Source: Limosilactobacillus reuteri subsp. reuteri
GTDB taxonomy: Bacteria > Bacillota > Bacilli > Lactobacillales > Lactobacillaceae
Direction: 5' to 3'
Assembly (NCBI RefSeq): GCF_000016825.1
Contig: NC_009513.1
Location: forward strand, 561,001-625,000
DNA length: 64,000 nt
Below the pieces are notes generated by a model that was given only the letters and a program-made list of their open reading frames with translations, made no database searches and was not told the origin of the DNA. Below are positions 35,861 through 45,009 of the stretch, one piece after another. The position numbers and the translations under genes were made by a program. Numbering within the stretch: the first letter of the stretch is position 1; each line of letters begins with the position of its first letter.

Positions 35861-36072
35861 CGTCTGGGACATGCTATAGCTAACGGAAAATTCCAGAGAC
35901 AGTTGGTGAGGTGTGACAACTGATTTCCTAGCTTTAGTGCTCCCCATTCGGATAATTTGATATTTAACCTTGGGTAACCAAGAAGTAAAGAGGTAAACGA
36001 ATTCCATCGTTGCAAGCAGAGTGGTACCGCGTCAATCCGGCGTCTCTGATTCGCAATGGTGGTTTTTGTTTT
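35861..36072 (+). ncRNA. T-box leader of alaS (alanine, GCT specifier)
   Basis: tRNA-Ala-sensing leader. Stem I includes GGAAA/TTTCC, AGCTA/TAGCT and the distal CAGTTG/CAACTG hairpin with the AGAGAC...GTGAGG loop motifs. The specifier strand TTAGTGCTC gives GCT at 35939-35941 (Ala). The T-box AGAGTGGTACCGCG is at 36018-36031; UGGU matches the A73 discriminator of tRNA-Ala, and CAGAG/CTCTG closes the antiterminator. There is no separate terminator behind it. Instead CCATCGTTGC (36004-36013) pairs, with two G-T pairs, with GCAATGGTGG (36053-36062), right before TTTTTGTTTT, enclosing the whole antiterminator. ACC-GCG could also pair with CGC-AAT-GGT and would break the antiterminator. Confidence 0.88.
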
Positions 36073-36087
36073 AGAAAGGGCGATTTG

Positions 36088-38742
36088 ATGAAAGAGTTAA
36101 AGAAGCTAAATAGTGCTCAAGTACGGCGGATGTACTTGAAGTTTTTTGAAGAGCATGGCCACCAAGTTATGCCGAGTGCATCATTAGTTCCAGTAAATGA
36201 TCCAACATTACTATGGATTAACTCTGGAGTTGCCACAATGAAGAAATACTTTGATGGGAAAGTTGTTCCTGATAATCCACGGATGACAAGCTCACAAAAG
36301 AGTATTCGAACGAATGATATTGAAAACGTTGGTAAGACTGCCCGGCACCATACTATGTTTGAAATGTTAGGTAACTTCTCTGTTGGTGATTACTTTAAAA
36401 ATGAAGTAATTCCATGGGCTTGGGAATTACTAACAAGTGATGAATGGTTTGGTTTTGATCCCGAACGGCTATACATTACTTATTATCCTAAAGACCATGA
36501 CGCTTACAATCGCTGGCGTGAAGTAGGCGTTGCTGAAGATCACTTAATTGCTGATGAGGATAACTTCTGGGATATTGGTCAAGGTCCATCTGGTCCAGAT
36601 ACGGAAATTTTTTATGATCGTGGTCAAGAATTTAATAATTTAGCCGATGATGATCCAGAAAACTATCCTGGCGGTGAAAATGAACGCTACCTTGAAATTT
36701 GGAACATTGTCTTTAGTCAATTTAACCATACGCCTGAAGATACTTATGAACCACTTCCTCATAAAAACATTGATACGGGGATGGGGCTTGAACGGGTTGT
36801 TTCGATCTTTGAAAATGCCCCTACTAACTTTGAAACCGACTTATTTATGCCATTAATCAAGCAAGCTGAAGAGTTTAGTGGTACTAAGAAGTATGGTCAA
36901 AATAAAGAAGACGATATTCAATTTAAGATTATCGCTGATCATATTCGGACAATTACCTTTGCGATCGGGGATGGCGCCTTGCCTTCAAATGTTGGTCGCG
37001 GATACGTTATTCGGCGGTTGCTTCGGCGAGCAGTTGTTGCTGGAAAGAAGTTGGGAATCGATGAACCATTTTTAGCAAAGATGGTTCCAACAGTCGGCAA
37101 AATCATGGAAGATTACTATCCTGATGTTCTTAAAAATGCTGACTATATTGCTTCAGTTATTGAATCAGAAGAAGACCGCTTTAGTGCAACCTTAAATGGC
37201 GGATTAAACTTGTTGAATAACGTGATTGCTGAAGCTAAGGAAAGTAAGACCAACGAAATTGATGGACGAACAGCCTTTAAGCTTTATGACACTTATGGCT
37301 TCCCAATTGAATTAACCAAGGAATATGCTGAAGATGAAGGACTAACAGTTGATGAAAAGGGCTTCCAAGCAGCAATGACGGAGCAGCAAAATCGTGCTCG
37401 TAATGCCCGTGATATGGATAACGGGATGGGTGTTCAAACTGATTTATGGACTTCATTCAAAGAAGATAGCAAATATGTTGGCTACACTGATTTGACCGTT
37501 GATAATGCAAAAGTTATCGGCTTAGCACATGATGGTCAACAAGCGGATGAAGCACAACCAGGTGATAAGAACATTGAACTAATTTTTGATGTAACGCCAT
37601 TCTATGCAGAAATGGGAGGTCAAGTCGCTGATACTGGTGACATTATTGATAACTATGGTAAAAAAGTTGGCCGTGTGGTTGATGTCCAACACGCACCAAA
37701 CCAGCAAAATCTTCATCGAGTAGAATTAACTGCCCCTATTAAAAAGGGTGCCCGTTACAAACTAGTTGTTGACCGTATTCGTCACCTTAAGATTGAAAAG
37801 AACCATACAGCAACGCACTTGTTAGACCAAGCATTACGGAACGTTCTTGGTGGTCATACTCAACAAGCCGGATCATTAGTTGAAGAACATTACCTACGTT
37901 TTGACTTTAACCACTTTGGTCAAGTAACTGCTGAGGACCTCAAGAAGGTTGAGAACATGGTTAATGAGCAAATCTGGAAGGAAATCCCAGTCAAGACAGT
38001 TGAAACTGATATTGATTCTGCTAAGGAAATGGGTGCTATCGCCTTATTCTCAGATAAGTATGGTGATAAGGTTCGGGTTGTTAAGATTGGTGACTTTAAC
38101 ACTGAGTTCTGTGGTGGTGATCACGTTAAAAATACTAATGAGCTTGGTCTCTTCAAAATTGTTTCTGAAGGAGGAGTTGGTGCTGGAGTACGGCGGATCG
38201 AAGCAGTAACTTCTAGTGATGCCTTTAAGTTCCTCCAAGATCGTGATGACCTCTTAACAAAGAGCGCTGCTAGTTTGAAGGTTGCTCAGATTAAGGAAGT
38301 TCCTCACCAAGTAGAAACATTACAAAATGAACTTAAAGAAGCTCAAAAGCAAAATGAGTCTCTTCAAGCTAAGATTGCTGCTCAACAAGCTAATAATGTT
38401 TTTGAAAACGTTCAAGCAACTAAGAATGGAAGTTTAATTGCTGCCGAAGTTCAAGTTGCTGGAATGGGTCAATTACGGCAACTTGCTGATGCTTGGCGCT
38501 CAAAGGCTCTTTCTGATGTTCTAGTTCTTGCTACAGCCAGTGATGGTAAAGCAAACTTATTAGTGGCTGTTAGTGATGATAAAACTAAGGAAGGCTTAAA
38601 AGCCGGTGACCTTATTAAGGCGATTGCACCAGCCATTAATGGTGGCGGTGGAGGTCGGCCAAACCTCGCCCAAGCTGGTGGAAAGAATCCAGCTGGAATT
38701 AAGGAAGCCTTAAGTCAAGCTAAAGGTTACCTCGATAAGTAA
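36088..38742 (+). CDS. alaS: Alanine--tRNA ligase
   Basis: Charges tRNA-Ala and edits mischarged Ser/Gly. The 884-residue protein starts MKELKKLNSAQVRRMYLKFFEEHGH, has class II catalytic motifs in the first ~400 residues (FEMLGNFSVGDYFK, GMGLERVVSIFE), the editing-domain zinc motifs HTATHLLDQALR and CGGDH, a coiled coil and the C-Ala domain with the GGGGGRPNLAQAGG signature. The frame is open to 36010 inside the T-box, but that part is leader RNA; ATG 36088 has AAAGGG upstream. A terminator follows. Confidence 0.98.
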   Translation: MKELKKLNSAQVRRMYLKFFEEHGHQVMPSASLVPVNDPTLLWINSGVATMKKYFDGKVVPDNPRMTSSQKSIRTNDIENVGKTARHHTMFEMLGNFSVGDYFKNEVIPWAWELLTSDEWFGFDPERLYITYYPKDHDAYNRWREVGVAEDHLIADEDNFWDIGQGPSGPDTEIFYDRGQEFNNLADDDPENYPGGENERYLEIWNIVFSQFNHTPEDTYEPLPHKNIDTGMGLERVVSIFENAPTNFETDLFMPLIKQAEEFSGTKKYGQNKEDDIQFKIIADHIRTITFAIGDGALPSNVGRGYVIRRLLRRAVVAGKKLGIDEPFLAKMVPTVGKIMEDYYPDVLKNADYIASVIESEEDRFSATLNGGLNLLNNVIAEAKESKTNEIDGRTAFKLYDTYGFPIELTKEYAEDEGLTVDEKGFQAAMTEQQNRARNARDMDNGMGVQTDLWTSFKEDSKYVGYTDLTVDNAKVIGLAHDGQQADEAQPGDKNIELIFDVTPFYAEMGGQVADTGDIIDNYGKKVGRVVDVQHAPNQQNLHRVELTAPIKKGARYKLVVDRIRHLKIEKNHTATHLLDQALRNVLGGHTQQAGSLVEEHYLRFDFNHFGQVTAEDLKKVENMVNEQIWKEIPVKTVETDIDSAKEMGAIALFSDKYGDKVRVVKIGDFNTEFCGGDHVKNTNELGLFKIVSEGGVGAGVRRIEAVTSSDAFKFLQDRDDLLTKSAASLKVAQIKEVPHQVETLQNELKEAQKQNESLQAKIAAQQANNVFENVQATKNGSLIAAEVQVAGMGQLRQLADAWRSKALSDVLVLATASDGKANLLVAVSDDKTKEGLKAGDLIKAIAPAINGGGGGRPNLAQAGGKNPAGIKEALSQAKGYLDK

Positions 38743-38778
38743 ATCAAAAATGAGAAGGAAATAACCATCTCATAGTCT

Positions 38779-38825
38779 AAGAGATTGAAAGAAACCAATT
38801 TTTGAGTTCTTTCAATCTCTTTTTG
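38779..38825 (+). terminator. Terminator of alaS
   Basis: A perfect 15-base inverted repeat (AAGAGATTGAAAGAA / TTCTTTCAATCTCTT) with a 13-base loop is followed by a T-run. A smaller ATGAGA/TCTCAT hairpin lies just before it. Confidence 0.93.
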
Positions 38826-39011
38826 TAAGAACTTCTTAAAGTAATAAAAAAATACTATCAAGAAATCCTATTATCAGCTATAATTATAAAACTTGTAGTT
38901 TGAGATAAAACTAATATTACTGTTTACTTACAATTGACAAATGTAAATTGTGATTTTAATAAGAATATAGTAAAATTGATGGTTGAAAGGAATATCTGGA
39001 GGTGACGATTG

Positions 39012-39278
39012 ATGGCTACAAATGATAAAACGATGTTCTTTGATTTTGGTCAAGAACGTCAAGAAGATATTAAGCAAACATTAAAGACGGTTTATGAATC
39101 ATTAGAAGAAAAGGGATATAACCCGATTAACCAAATTGTTGGTTATCTTTTATCTGGTGATCCTGCTTATATTCCGCGTTTGAATGATGCACGTAACTTG
39201 ATTCGTCAACATGAACGTGACGAAATTATTGAAGAGCTTGTTCGGTCATACCTAAAGAATAACGGTGAAACTAAATGA
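39012..39278 (+). CDS. ireB: IreB family regulatory phosphoprotein (UPF0297)
   Basis: Small protein phosphorylated by the IreK/PrkC-type Ser/Thr kinase in enterococci, where it affects cephalosporin tolerance. The 88-residue protein has the conserved KTMFFDFG near the N-terminus (the Thr-bearing region) and [34 protein letters not shown] 39012 follows GGAGGTGA; the preceding TTG adds one residue and is less likely. It overlaps ruvX by 4 bases. A TTGACA at 38934-38939 is a possible -35 but has no well-spaced -10. Confidence 0.93.
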   Translation: MATNDKTMFFDFGQERQEDIKQTLKTVYESLEEKGYNPINQIVGYLLSGDPAYIPRLNDARNLIRQHERDEIIEELVRSYLKNNGETK

Positions 39279-39718
39279 GATTAATGGGATTAGACGTTGG
39301 CTCTAAAACGGTTGGCATTTCTGTAAGCGATCCTCTCGGTTGGACGGCCCAAGCAGTTGAGATTATTCCAATTGATGAAGAAAACGAAATTTTTGGGATT
39401 GATCGTGTTGCCGAGCTAGTGAAAAAAGAACAGGTAGCTGGGTTTGTAATTGGCCTTCCTAAAAATATGAATAATACAGAAGGCCCTCGTGTTGAAGCAT
39501 CTCAGCACTATGGCAAGCTATTACAACAACGTTTTCCAGATATTCCTATTGACTTTCAAGATGAACGTTTAACGACGGTTGAGGCACACCGAATGCTAGT
39601 TGAAGAAGCGGACATTTCACGTGCTAAGCAGAAAAAAGTTATCGATGAAGTTGCAGCAACATTCATTTTACAAAGCTATTTGGATCGCCATGGCCGCCTT
39701 GTGAATAAGCTAAAATGA
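39275..39718 (+). CDS. ruvX: Putative Holliday junction resolvase / pre-16S rRNA nuclease RuvX (YqgF)
   Basis: RNase H-fold nuclease; in E. coli it processes the 5' end of 16S rRNA, and it was first proposed as a resolvase. The 147-residue protein starts [22 protein letters not shown] (first catalytic Asp), has [11 protein letters not shown], and [15 protein letters not shown] with further acidic residues. ATGA overlap with ireB indicates coupling. Confidence 0.94.
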   Translation: MRLMGLDVGSKTVGISVSDPLGWTAQAVEIIPIDEENEIFGIDRVAELVKKEQVAGFVIGLPKNMNNTEGPRVEASQHYGKLLQQRFPDIPIDFQDERLTTVEAHRMLVEEADISRAKQKKVIDEVAATFILQSYLDRHGRLVNKLK

Positions 39719-39727
39719 GGTATTAAA

Positions 39728-40024
39728 ATGAGTAAACAAGAAAATAACGAAGACATGATTACGTTAATTGATGAAAATGGTAATGAACAATTATTTAAGG
39801 AATTGTTTACGTTTGATTCTGATGATTATGGCAAATCCTATATCTTTATCTATCCAGCGGAACAAGAAAATGACGATTCCGTTGACATTCAAGCTTACAT
39901 TATAGCTGATAATGAAGATAACGATGGACAGGACCTTGTCCCAATTGAAGATGATAAGGAATGGGACATGGTTGAAGAAGTATTAAATACTTTCCTTGAT
40001 AATGATGGCAACTTCAAGGCCTAA
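39728..40024 (+). CDS. yrzB: DUF1292 family protein (YrzB-like)
   Basis: Small acidic cytoplasmic protein of unknown function, always found behind ireB and ruvX in this group. The 98-residue protein contains the DUF1292 pattern [22 protein letters not shown] and GKSYIFIYP, and ends in an Asp/Glu-rich stretch. It starts 9 bases after ruvX behind GAGG. A terminator follows. Confidence 0.9.
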   Translation: MSKQENNEDMITLIDENGNEQLFKELFTFDSDDYGKSYIFIYPAEQENDDSVDIQAYIIADNEDNDGQDLVPIEDDKEWDMVEEVLNTFLDNDGNFKA

Positions 40025-40054
40025 TTAAAATTACTGGATAAATAAAATATTAAC

Positions 40055-40095
40055 AAAAGGGAGCTGTAGACACATTTGTCACAGTCCTTTTTCTT
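40055..40095 (+). terminator. Terminator after the ireB-ruvX-yrzB operon
   Basis: AAAGGGAGCTGTAGACA pairs imperfectly with TGTCACAGTCCTTT, followed by a T-run. Confidence 0.8.
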
Positions 40096-40122
40096 TACAA
40101 GCAGAATGAAAGGATCATTAGG

Positions 40123-40659
40123 ATGATTTTAACAACCTTTATTATTTTGATTTTAATGGGGTGCTTTATTAATGGTCATCGCCGCGGATTATTGACAATG
40201 ACGTTAATGCTGGGGACATATATAGTAGCTTGGATTGTTGCTCGCCAGGGAGCCCAATTGATTGGTGGCTGGTTAAAATCGTTATTACCAAGTATTGGAA
40301 CCCCGGCAACTTTTTCCGAGAGCTTGCTTGCAAATGTAAATAGTAATCTTTTCTTTTATAATGGGATTGCATTTATGATAATTTTTACAATTGTTTCAAT
40401 TCTTTGTCACTGGGGAATTCGTCAGTTAAACTGGATAAAGAGGATTCCAGTGGTGGGAACAGTTGATAAGATCGCAGGTGGGTTAATCTCATTTTTAATT
40501 GGCTATTTGATTATTTACGTTGTTTTACTAATTATGCAATTATTTCCAGCAGGTTGGTGGCAAATGCAAATAGCAAACTCGGAACTAGCGCGTTTTATGA
40601 TTAATCAAACACCAGGAATAGCGCATTTAGTAATTGATACGCTAGTACAGGGAGGATAA
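40123..40659 (+). CDS. cvpA: CvpA family membrane protein
   Basis: Colicin V production-type integral membrane protein; the true role in Gram-positives is unclear. The 178-residue protein has four hydrophobic segments with GCFINGHRRGLLTMTLMLGTY at the N-terminus, matching the family's conserved GxxRG turn. It precedes mutS2 by 1 base, the usual CvpA-MutS2 pairing in Firmicutes (ZapA often upstream is absent here). Confidence 0.88.
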   Translation: MILTTFIILILMGCFINGHRRGLLTMTLMLGTYIVAWIVARQGAQLIGGWLKSLLPSIGTPATFSESLLANVNSNLFFYNGIAFMIIFTIVSILCHWGIRQLNWIKRIPVVGTVDKIAGGLISFLIGYLIIYVVLLIMQLFPAGWWQMQIANSELARFMINQTPGIAHLVIDTLVQGG

Positions 40660-40660
40660 A

Positions 40661-43036
40661 ATGAATAGCAAAATTTTAGAAACATTAGAATTTGATCGAA
40701 TAAAAGGACAACTGGCACAATACCTTGTTTCTGCCGCTGGTCATCGCGAATTGACGCAGCTTGTTCCACAGACTGATTATGAGGCAGTCAAAGAACTTTT
40801 GACAGAAACTACTGATGGGGCCGATATTTTAAGGTTAGAAGATGGGATTCCTATTCCGCAATTAGCTGATATCAAACCGCAATTGAAACGTTTGAAAATT
40901 AAGGCAAATCTGAACGGCACGGAATTAGCTCAAATTACTAAAGTGCTGCAAACTAGTATGAGTGTAAAAAACTTTTTTGATCAGATGCGGGAGAAAAAAA
41001 TTAAACTACGGGTTTTAACTACCCAAGTTGACCGCCTAGTTACAATTCCTTCAATTACCCAGCGGCTAGTTCGTTCGATTGATTCTGATGGACGGATAAA
41101 TGATGAGGCATCAGCTAAACTCCATGGTATCCGGCAATTAATTACCCAAACGGAAACAGAGATTCACCAACAAATGGAAAGGTATACTCGTGGGAAAAAT
41201 GCGAAATACTTAAGTGACCCTATTGTCACAATGCGGAATGACCGCTATGTAATTCCAGTAATCGCCCGCTATCGAAATAAATTTGGTGGGGTTGTTCATG
41301 ACCAAAGTGCTAGTGGACAAACATTATATATTGAACCTGCAGCCGTTGTGGAGACCAATAATCGGTTACGACAAGCGCAAATAGAAGAACGGCAAGAAAT
41401 GCAACGCGTATTAATTGAGTTATCACAAATGATTGCTCCTTATCGACATGATATTGGTCAGAATGAAGCAATTCTTGGACACCTTGACTTTATTAATGCA
41501 AAGGCACGCTGGGCACATGATACTAAGGCAACGCTACCGCTCTTAAGCAAAGAAAATCATGTTTCATTACGGAAAGCGCGTCATCCCCTGATCGATCCCC
41601 AACGAGTAGTGACAAATGACATTAAGATTGGGGAAGATTACCAAGCGATTATTATTACTGGACCCAACACTGGTGGTAAAACCATTACGCTTAAAACTTT
41701 AGGAATTATTCAATTGATGGGACAATCTGGCCTATTTATTCCCGCAGAAGAAGGCAGTACAATTGGGATCTTTGATAATGTATTTGCGGATATCGGTGAT
41801 GAACAATCATTGGAACAAAATCTGAGTACTTTCTCTGGTCATATGGATGGAGTAAAAGCCATTCTTGAACAAATTACAAGTCGTAGCTTAGTCCTTCTAG
41901 ATGAGCTTGGTGCTGGGACTGATCCCAAAGAAGGGGCTGCTTTAGCAATGGCAATTCTTGATAATATTGGCAGTAAAGGAACCATGGTTGTAATTACTAC
42001 CCACTATCCTGAACTTAAAGTTTATGGTTATGATCGTGCTAAGACGATTAATGCTAGTATGGAATTTGACCAAGAAACTCTTAAGCCGACGTATAAATTA
42101 CTACTAGGGATTCCTGGGCGGTCAAATGGATTAGAGATTGCTCAGCGATTAGGAATTAGTCTCCAGGTTATTGATGAAGCACGGACATTTGTTAGTGATA
42201 ATAGTCAAGACCTTAACAATATGATTGGTGATTTAGTAGAGCAACGGAAAAAAGCACGTGAAGAAAGTGAAAAGCTAGCAAAACTAGTAGCCAAAAATGA
42301 AAAAGTTCAGCGTGACCTTGATGAGAAACTCACCCGCTTTAATGAGCAGCGCGATAAGCTATACGAACAAGCACGTTCAAAGGCCAACCATCAAGTTTCG
42401 ATGGCTAAGAAAAAGGCTGACCGAATTATTCATCATTTGCGCCAGTTAGAAGTTCAGCAGGGCGGAAATGTAAAAGAAAATGAATTAATTGATGCGCAAG
42501 GGCAATTAAACGCTCTTCATCATGATAATCCACGGTTGCAACACAACTCTGTATTACAACGGGCTAAGCAAAAGCATGATTTGCATAAAGGTGATGCAGT
42601 TTTGGTGAAATCTTATGGTCAATATGGAGAACTTTTATCTAAGCGAGGGAACCACAAGTGGGAAGTTCAGATTGGAATTCTTAAAATGGAAATTGATGAG
42701 AATAATCTTGAAAAAGTAGCTAAGAAAGATCTTCCACGAGAAAAAGATGCAAAGCGGCGACCACGAGCTGCTGTGAGAACGACACAAACACGAAAGACCT
42801 CGGCTCGTCTTGATTTGCGCGGTCATCGCTATGAACAAGCAATGAGTGAGCTAAGTAACTTTATTGATCATGCATTGTTGAATAATCTTTCAACGGTAAC
42901 AATTATTCACGGAAAAGGGACCGGTGCTCTTCGTAAGGGAACACAACAATATTTGCAAAGCAATCCACGAGTTAAATCATTCTCCTATGCTTCCCCTAAT
43001 GCTGGTGGGGATGGGGCAACAATTGTTAATTTATAA
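40661..43036 (+). CDS. mutS2: MutS2 / RqcU, MutS-like ATPase with Smr domain
   Basis: Not a mismatch repair protein; MutS2 suppresses recombination in some species, and in Bacillus it splits collided ribosomes. The 791-residue protein lacks the MutS mismatch domain, has the ATPase with Walker A GPNTGGKTITL near residue 333, Walker B LVLLDELGAGTDPKEGAAL and TTHYPEL, a coiled coil at about 515-600, a KOW-like segment and a C-terminal Smr domain with LDLRGHRYEQAM and HGKGTGALR. It starts behind GGGAGG directly after cvpA. Confidence 0.95.
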   Translation: MNSKILETLEFDRIKGQLAQYLVSAAGHRELTQLVPQTDYEAVKELLTETTDGADILRLEDGIPIPQLADIKPQLKRLKIKANLNGTELAQITKVLQTSMSVKNFFDQMREKKIKLRVLTTQVDRLVTIPSITQRLVRSIDSDGRINDEASAKLHGIRQLITQTETEIHQQMERYTRGKNAKYLSDPIVTMRNDRYVIPVIARYRNKFGGVVHDQSASGQTLYIEPAAVVETNNRLRQAQIEERQEMQRVLIELSQMIAPYRHDIGQNEAILGHLDFINAKARWAHDTKATLPLLSKENHVSLRKARHPLIDPQRVVTNDIKIGEDYQAIIITGPNTGGKTITLKTLGIIQLMGQSGLFIPAEEGSTIGIFDNVFADIGDEQSLEQNLSTFSGHMDGVKAILEQITSRSLVLLDELGAGTDPKEGAALAMAILDNIGSKGTMVVITTHYPELKVYGYDRAKTINASMEFDQETLKPTYKLLLGIPGRSNGLEIAQRLGISLQVIDEARTFVSDNSQDLNNMIGDLVEQRKKAREESEKLAKLVAKNEKVQRDLDEKLTRFNEQRDKLYEQARSKANHQVSMAKKKADRIIHHLRQLEVQQGGNVKENELIDAQGQLNALHHDNPRLQHNSVLQRAKQKHDLHKGDAVLVKSYGQYGELLSKRGNHKWEVQIGILKMEIDENNLEKVAKKDLPREKDAKRRPRAAVRTTQTRKTSARLDLRGHRYEQAMSELSNFIDHALLNNLSTVTIIHGKGTGALRKGTQQYLQSNPRVKSFSYASPNAGGDGATIVNL

Positions 43037-43066
43037 TTACTTACTATAAAAAAGTAAGCAAATTAA

Positions 43067-43095
43067 ATGACATTTAAGAAGTGATTTGTTAGAAT
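43067..43095 (+). promoter_or_regulatory. Promoter of trxA
   Basis: ATGACA (43067-43072), 17-base spacer, TAGAAT (43090-43095), 31 bases before the trxA start. Confidence 0.65.
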
Positions 43096-43126
43096 AGCGT
43101 TAAGAAAAACAAAGGAGGAATTGAAG

Positions 43127-43441
43127 ATGGCTGTAAACGTAACTACAGATCAAACCTTTGAACAAGATACTGCCACTGGTGTCGATTTAATTGATTTTTG
43201 GGCAACTTGGTGTGGTCCCTGTCGGATGCAATCACCAGTAGTTGATGCATTATCTGATAAGATGCCCGATATTAAATTTTTTAAGATGGATGTTGACCAA
43301 AATCCAGAAACTGCACAAAAATTCCGGATTATGAGTATCCCTACATTAATGGTTAAGAAAGATGGTAAGGTAGTAGACCAAATCATTGGTTACCATAGTG
43401 AAGATCAATTAAAGCAAATTTTACAACAATATGTTGATTAG
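43127..43441 (+). CDS. trxA: Thioredoxin
   Basis: Small cytoplasmic dithiol reductant. The 104-residue protein has the active site WCGPC (in FWATWCGPCRM) near residue 30 and the cis-Pro in IMSIPTLMV. ATG 43127 follows AAAGGAGGA; the upstream in-frame TTG adds two residues and lies too close to the Shine-Dalgarno. Own promoter and terminator. Confidence 0.97.
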   Translation: MAVNVTTDQTFEQDTATGVDLIDFWATWCGPCRMQSPVVDALSDKMPDIKFFKMDVDQNPETAQKFRIMSIPTLMVKKDGKVVDQIIGYHSEDQLKQILQQYVD

Positions 43442-43442
43442 A

Positions 43443-43484
43443 AAAAAGCTGGAGAAAAACTTTTTGTTTTCTTCCAGCTTTTTC
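43443..43484 (+). terminator. Terminator of trxA, probably bidirectional
   Basis: AAAAAGCTGGA pairs with TCCAGCTTTTT, with an inner A-run/T-run. It separates the convergent trxA and yslB genes; A-run and T-run on both sides allow it to work in both directions. Confidence 0.9.
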
Positions 43485-43495
43485 GTATTTTAAAC

Positions 43496-44050
43496 TTATT
43501 TTTTATCTTTTTTTCGTCGCTTTAGTAGGGAATGACGAGTTTCTTTTTTGAGGGCGTCTTCTTTTTCGTCAGGGCGATCAACAGTAATGAATGTTACCAT
43601 CTCAGATCGTTCATTATCAGCTGAACTTTGTGGATCGTTTTGAATCAAAATATCAACATAATCACGGTGCCAGTCAAAGATCTTTGCCTCTGCAACCGTT
43701 CCAAGTTGAAACTCTACTTCTTGAGCAAGAAAACCACACTCTAAACCAAAGGAGGTTTCCTCTTCGTCTCTTTGAATCCGTTCCTTTACAATTACCCCTG
43801 ATAACCGCCAAACTTGAGAAGTATTGCTTTTTTTACGTAAAGCTAAACGGCCAAAGCCAAGTTGATTAGTGAGATATACTAGATCCTCGGCTGTAGCAAC
43901 AGGATATACTCGAGCGAGATCTTTACCAATCCAATATAGCATTTCATCGGTCTCTTTACCCAGGATAGCTGGTAAAATCACGTCGCGCATTGTTCCAGCT
44001 CCTAGTCCTTGATGACCGGCTATTAACTGATTATATAATTTCTGACTCAT
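43496..44050 (-). CDS. yslB: YslB family protein (DUF2507)
   Basis: Conserved Firmicutes protein with a V4R/heme-NO-binding-like fold, of uncertain function. The 184-residue protein begins MSQKLYNQLIAGHQGLGAGTMRDVILPAILG, the family's most conserved stretch, has ILYWIGKDLAR-type sequence near residue 45 and a basic C-terminal tail (RHSLLKRRKKDKK). The frame is open 9 codons upstream; ATG at 44050 was chosen for the AAGGAGCG in front. Its TATAAT on the - strand is at 44082-44087. It faces trxA tail to tail and is divergent from murI. Confidence 0.85.
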   Translation of the reverse strand: MSQKLYNQLIAGHQGLGAGTMRDVILPAILGKETDEMLYWIGKDLARVYPVATAEDLVYLTNQLGFGRLALRKKSNTSQVWRLSGVIVKERIQRDEEETSFGLECGFLAQEVEFQLGTVAEAKIFDWHRDYVDILIQNDPQSSADNERSEMVTFITVDRPDEKEDALKKETRHSLLKRRKKDKK

Positions 44051-44127
44051 ATCCACTCGCTCCTTTTTAACAATCATTATTATTATACTTAAAATTCAAG
44101 ATCTTAATAGGGTTAAACCTGAAAAAC

Positions 44128-44156
44128 TTGCAAAATCTTATGGAGAAACGGATAAT
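44128..44156 (+). promoter_or_regulatory. Promoter of the murI operon
   Basis: TTGCAA (44128-44133), 17-base spacer, GATAAT (44151-44156), 48 bases before murI. Confidence 0.7.
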
Positions 44157-44204
44157 ATAGTTTCAAGGTTTTAAACGTTTTAATAAATTAACGAGGTGAA
44201 GAGA

Positions 44205-45008
44205 ATGGATAAACGACCAATCGGAGTTATGGATTCAGGATTAGGCGGCCTATCTGTAATTCGTGTACTTCGTGAACAACTGCCCCAAGAATCTGTAATT
44301 TTTGTGGGGGACCAAGGGCATTTTCCATATGGAACTAAAACAAAAGAACAGATTCAGCAATTAGCATTACGTATTGGAAAATTCTTGTTAGAACAAGACG
44401 TAAAAATGATGATAATTGCATGTAATACCGCGACTGCAGCAGCTCTTCGACTTCTTCAAAACGAATTACCAATTCCAGTAATTGGGGTAATTAAACCAGG
44501 AGCCATGGCTGCTACCCAACATCATTATAAAAAAATTGGGGTAATTGGCACTGAATCCACTATTAAAAATGGCGCTTATGCTAAAACATTAGCTAAACTT
44601 AATCCTGATCTAAGTGTTATCAGTTCTCCCGCACAGCCACTTGTCTCAATTGTTGAGCATGGGCAAACAGGAACAAGTGAGGCACAAAAAGCTGTTGACA
44701 CTGAATTAGAAGTATTTGATAACCAATCGATTGAAGCTTTGATCCTTGGGTGTACTCATTTCCCGTTTTTACAAAAAGAAATTCATAATAAATTAGGATC
44801 TAATGTTCAGTTAATTGATCCTGCATTTGAGACAATCAGACAGGCAAAGGAATTGTTAACTGGCAAAAATCAGTTGAGTGATAATTTAGCGTCAAGTATC
44901 AACCTTTATTCAACGGGAGATGCTAAAGACTTAGTTGCTGGTGCACAACAATGGTTACCAAACGGATACAGTAAGTGTGCACATATTGAATTAAACGAGG
45001 AAGGTTAA
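44205..45008 (+). CDS. murI: Glutamate racemase
   Basis: Converts L- to D-glutamate for peptidoglycan. The 267-residue protein has GVMDSGLGGLSV at the N-terminus, the first catalytic Cys in IACNTATAAAL and the second in LGCTHFPFL, both with their Thr partners. ATG 44205 lies behind GAGGTGAA; the GTG at 44196 falls inside that ribosome site. The next gene starts after 1 base, so it is translationally linked. Confidence 0.95.
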   Translation: MDKRPIGVMDSGLGGLSVIRVLREQLPQESVIFVGDQGHFPYGTKTKEQIQQLALRIGKFLLEQDVKMMIIACNTATAAALRLLQNELPIPVIGVIKPGAMAATQHHYKKIGVIGTESTIKNGAYAKTLAKLNPDLSVISSPAQPLVSIVEHGQTGTSEAQKAVDTELEVFDNQSIEALILGCTHFPFLQKEIHNKLGSNVQLIDPAFETIRQAKELLTGKNQLSDNLASSINLYSTGDAKDLVAGAQQWLPNGYSKCAHIELNEEG

Positions 45009-45009
45009 A

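Noticed and set aside
36010..36087. N-terminal extension of alaS from TTG 36010
   Set aside because: It lies in the T-box antiterminator and has no ribosome site; AlaRS family similarity starts at ATG 36088.
43483..43495. TTCGTATTTTAAA after trxA, similar to the candidate competence element
   Set aside because: It is between two gene ends, with no gene start downstream on that strand; shows that the AT-rich part of the motif can arise by chance.
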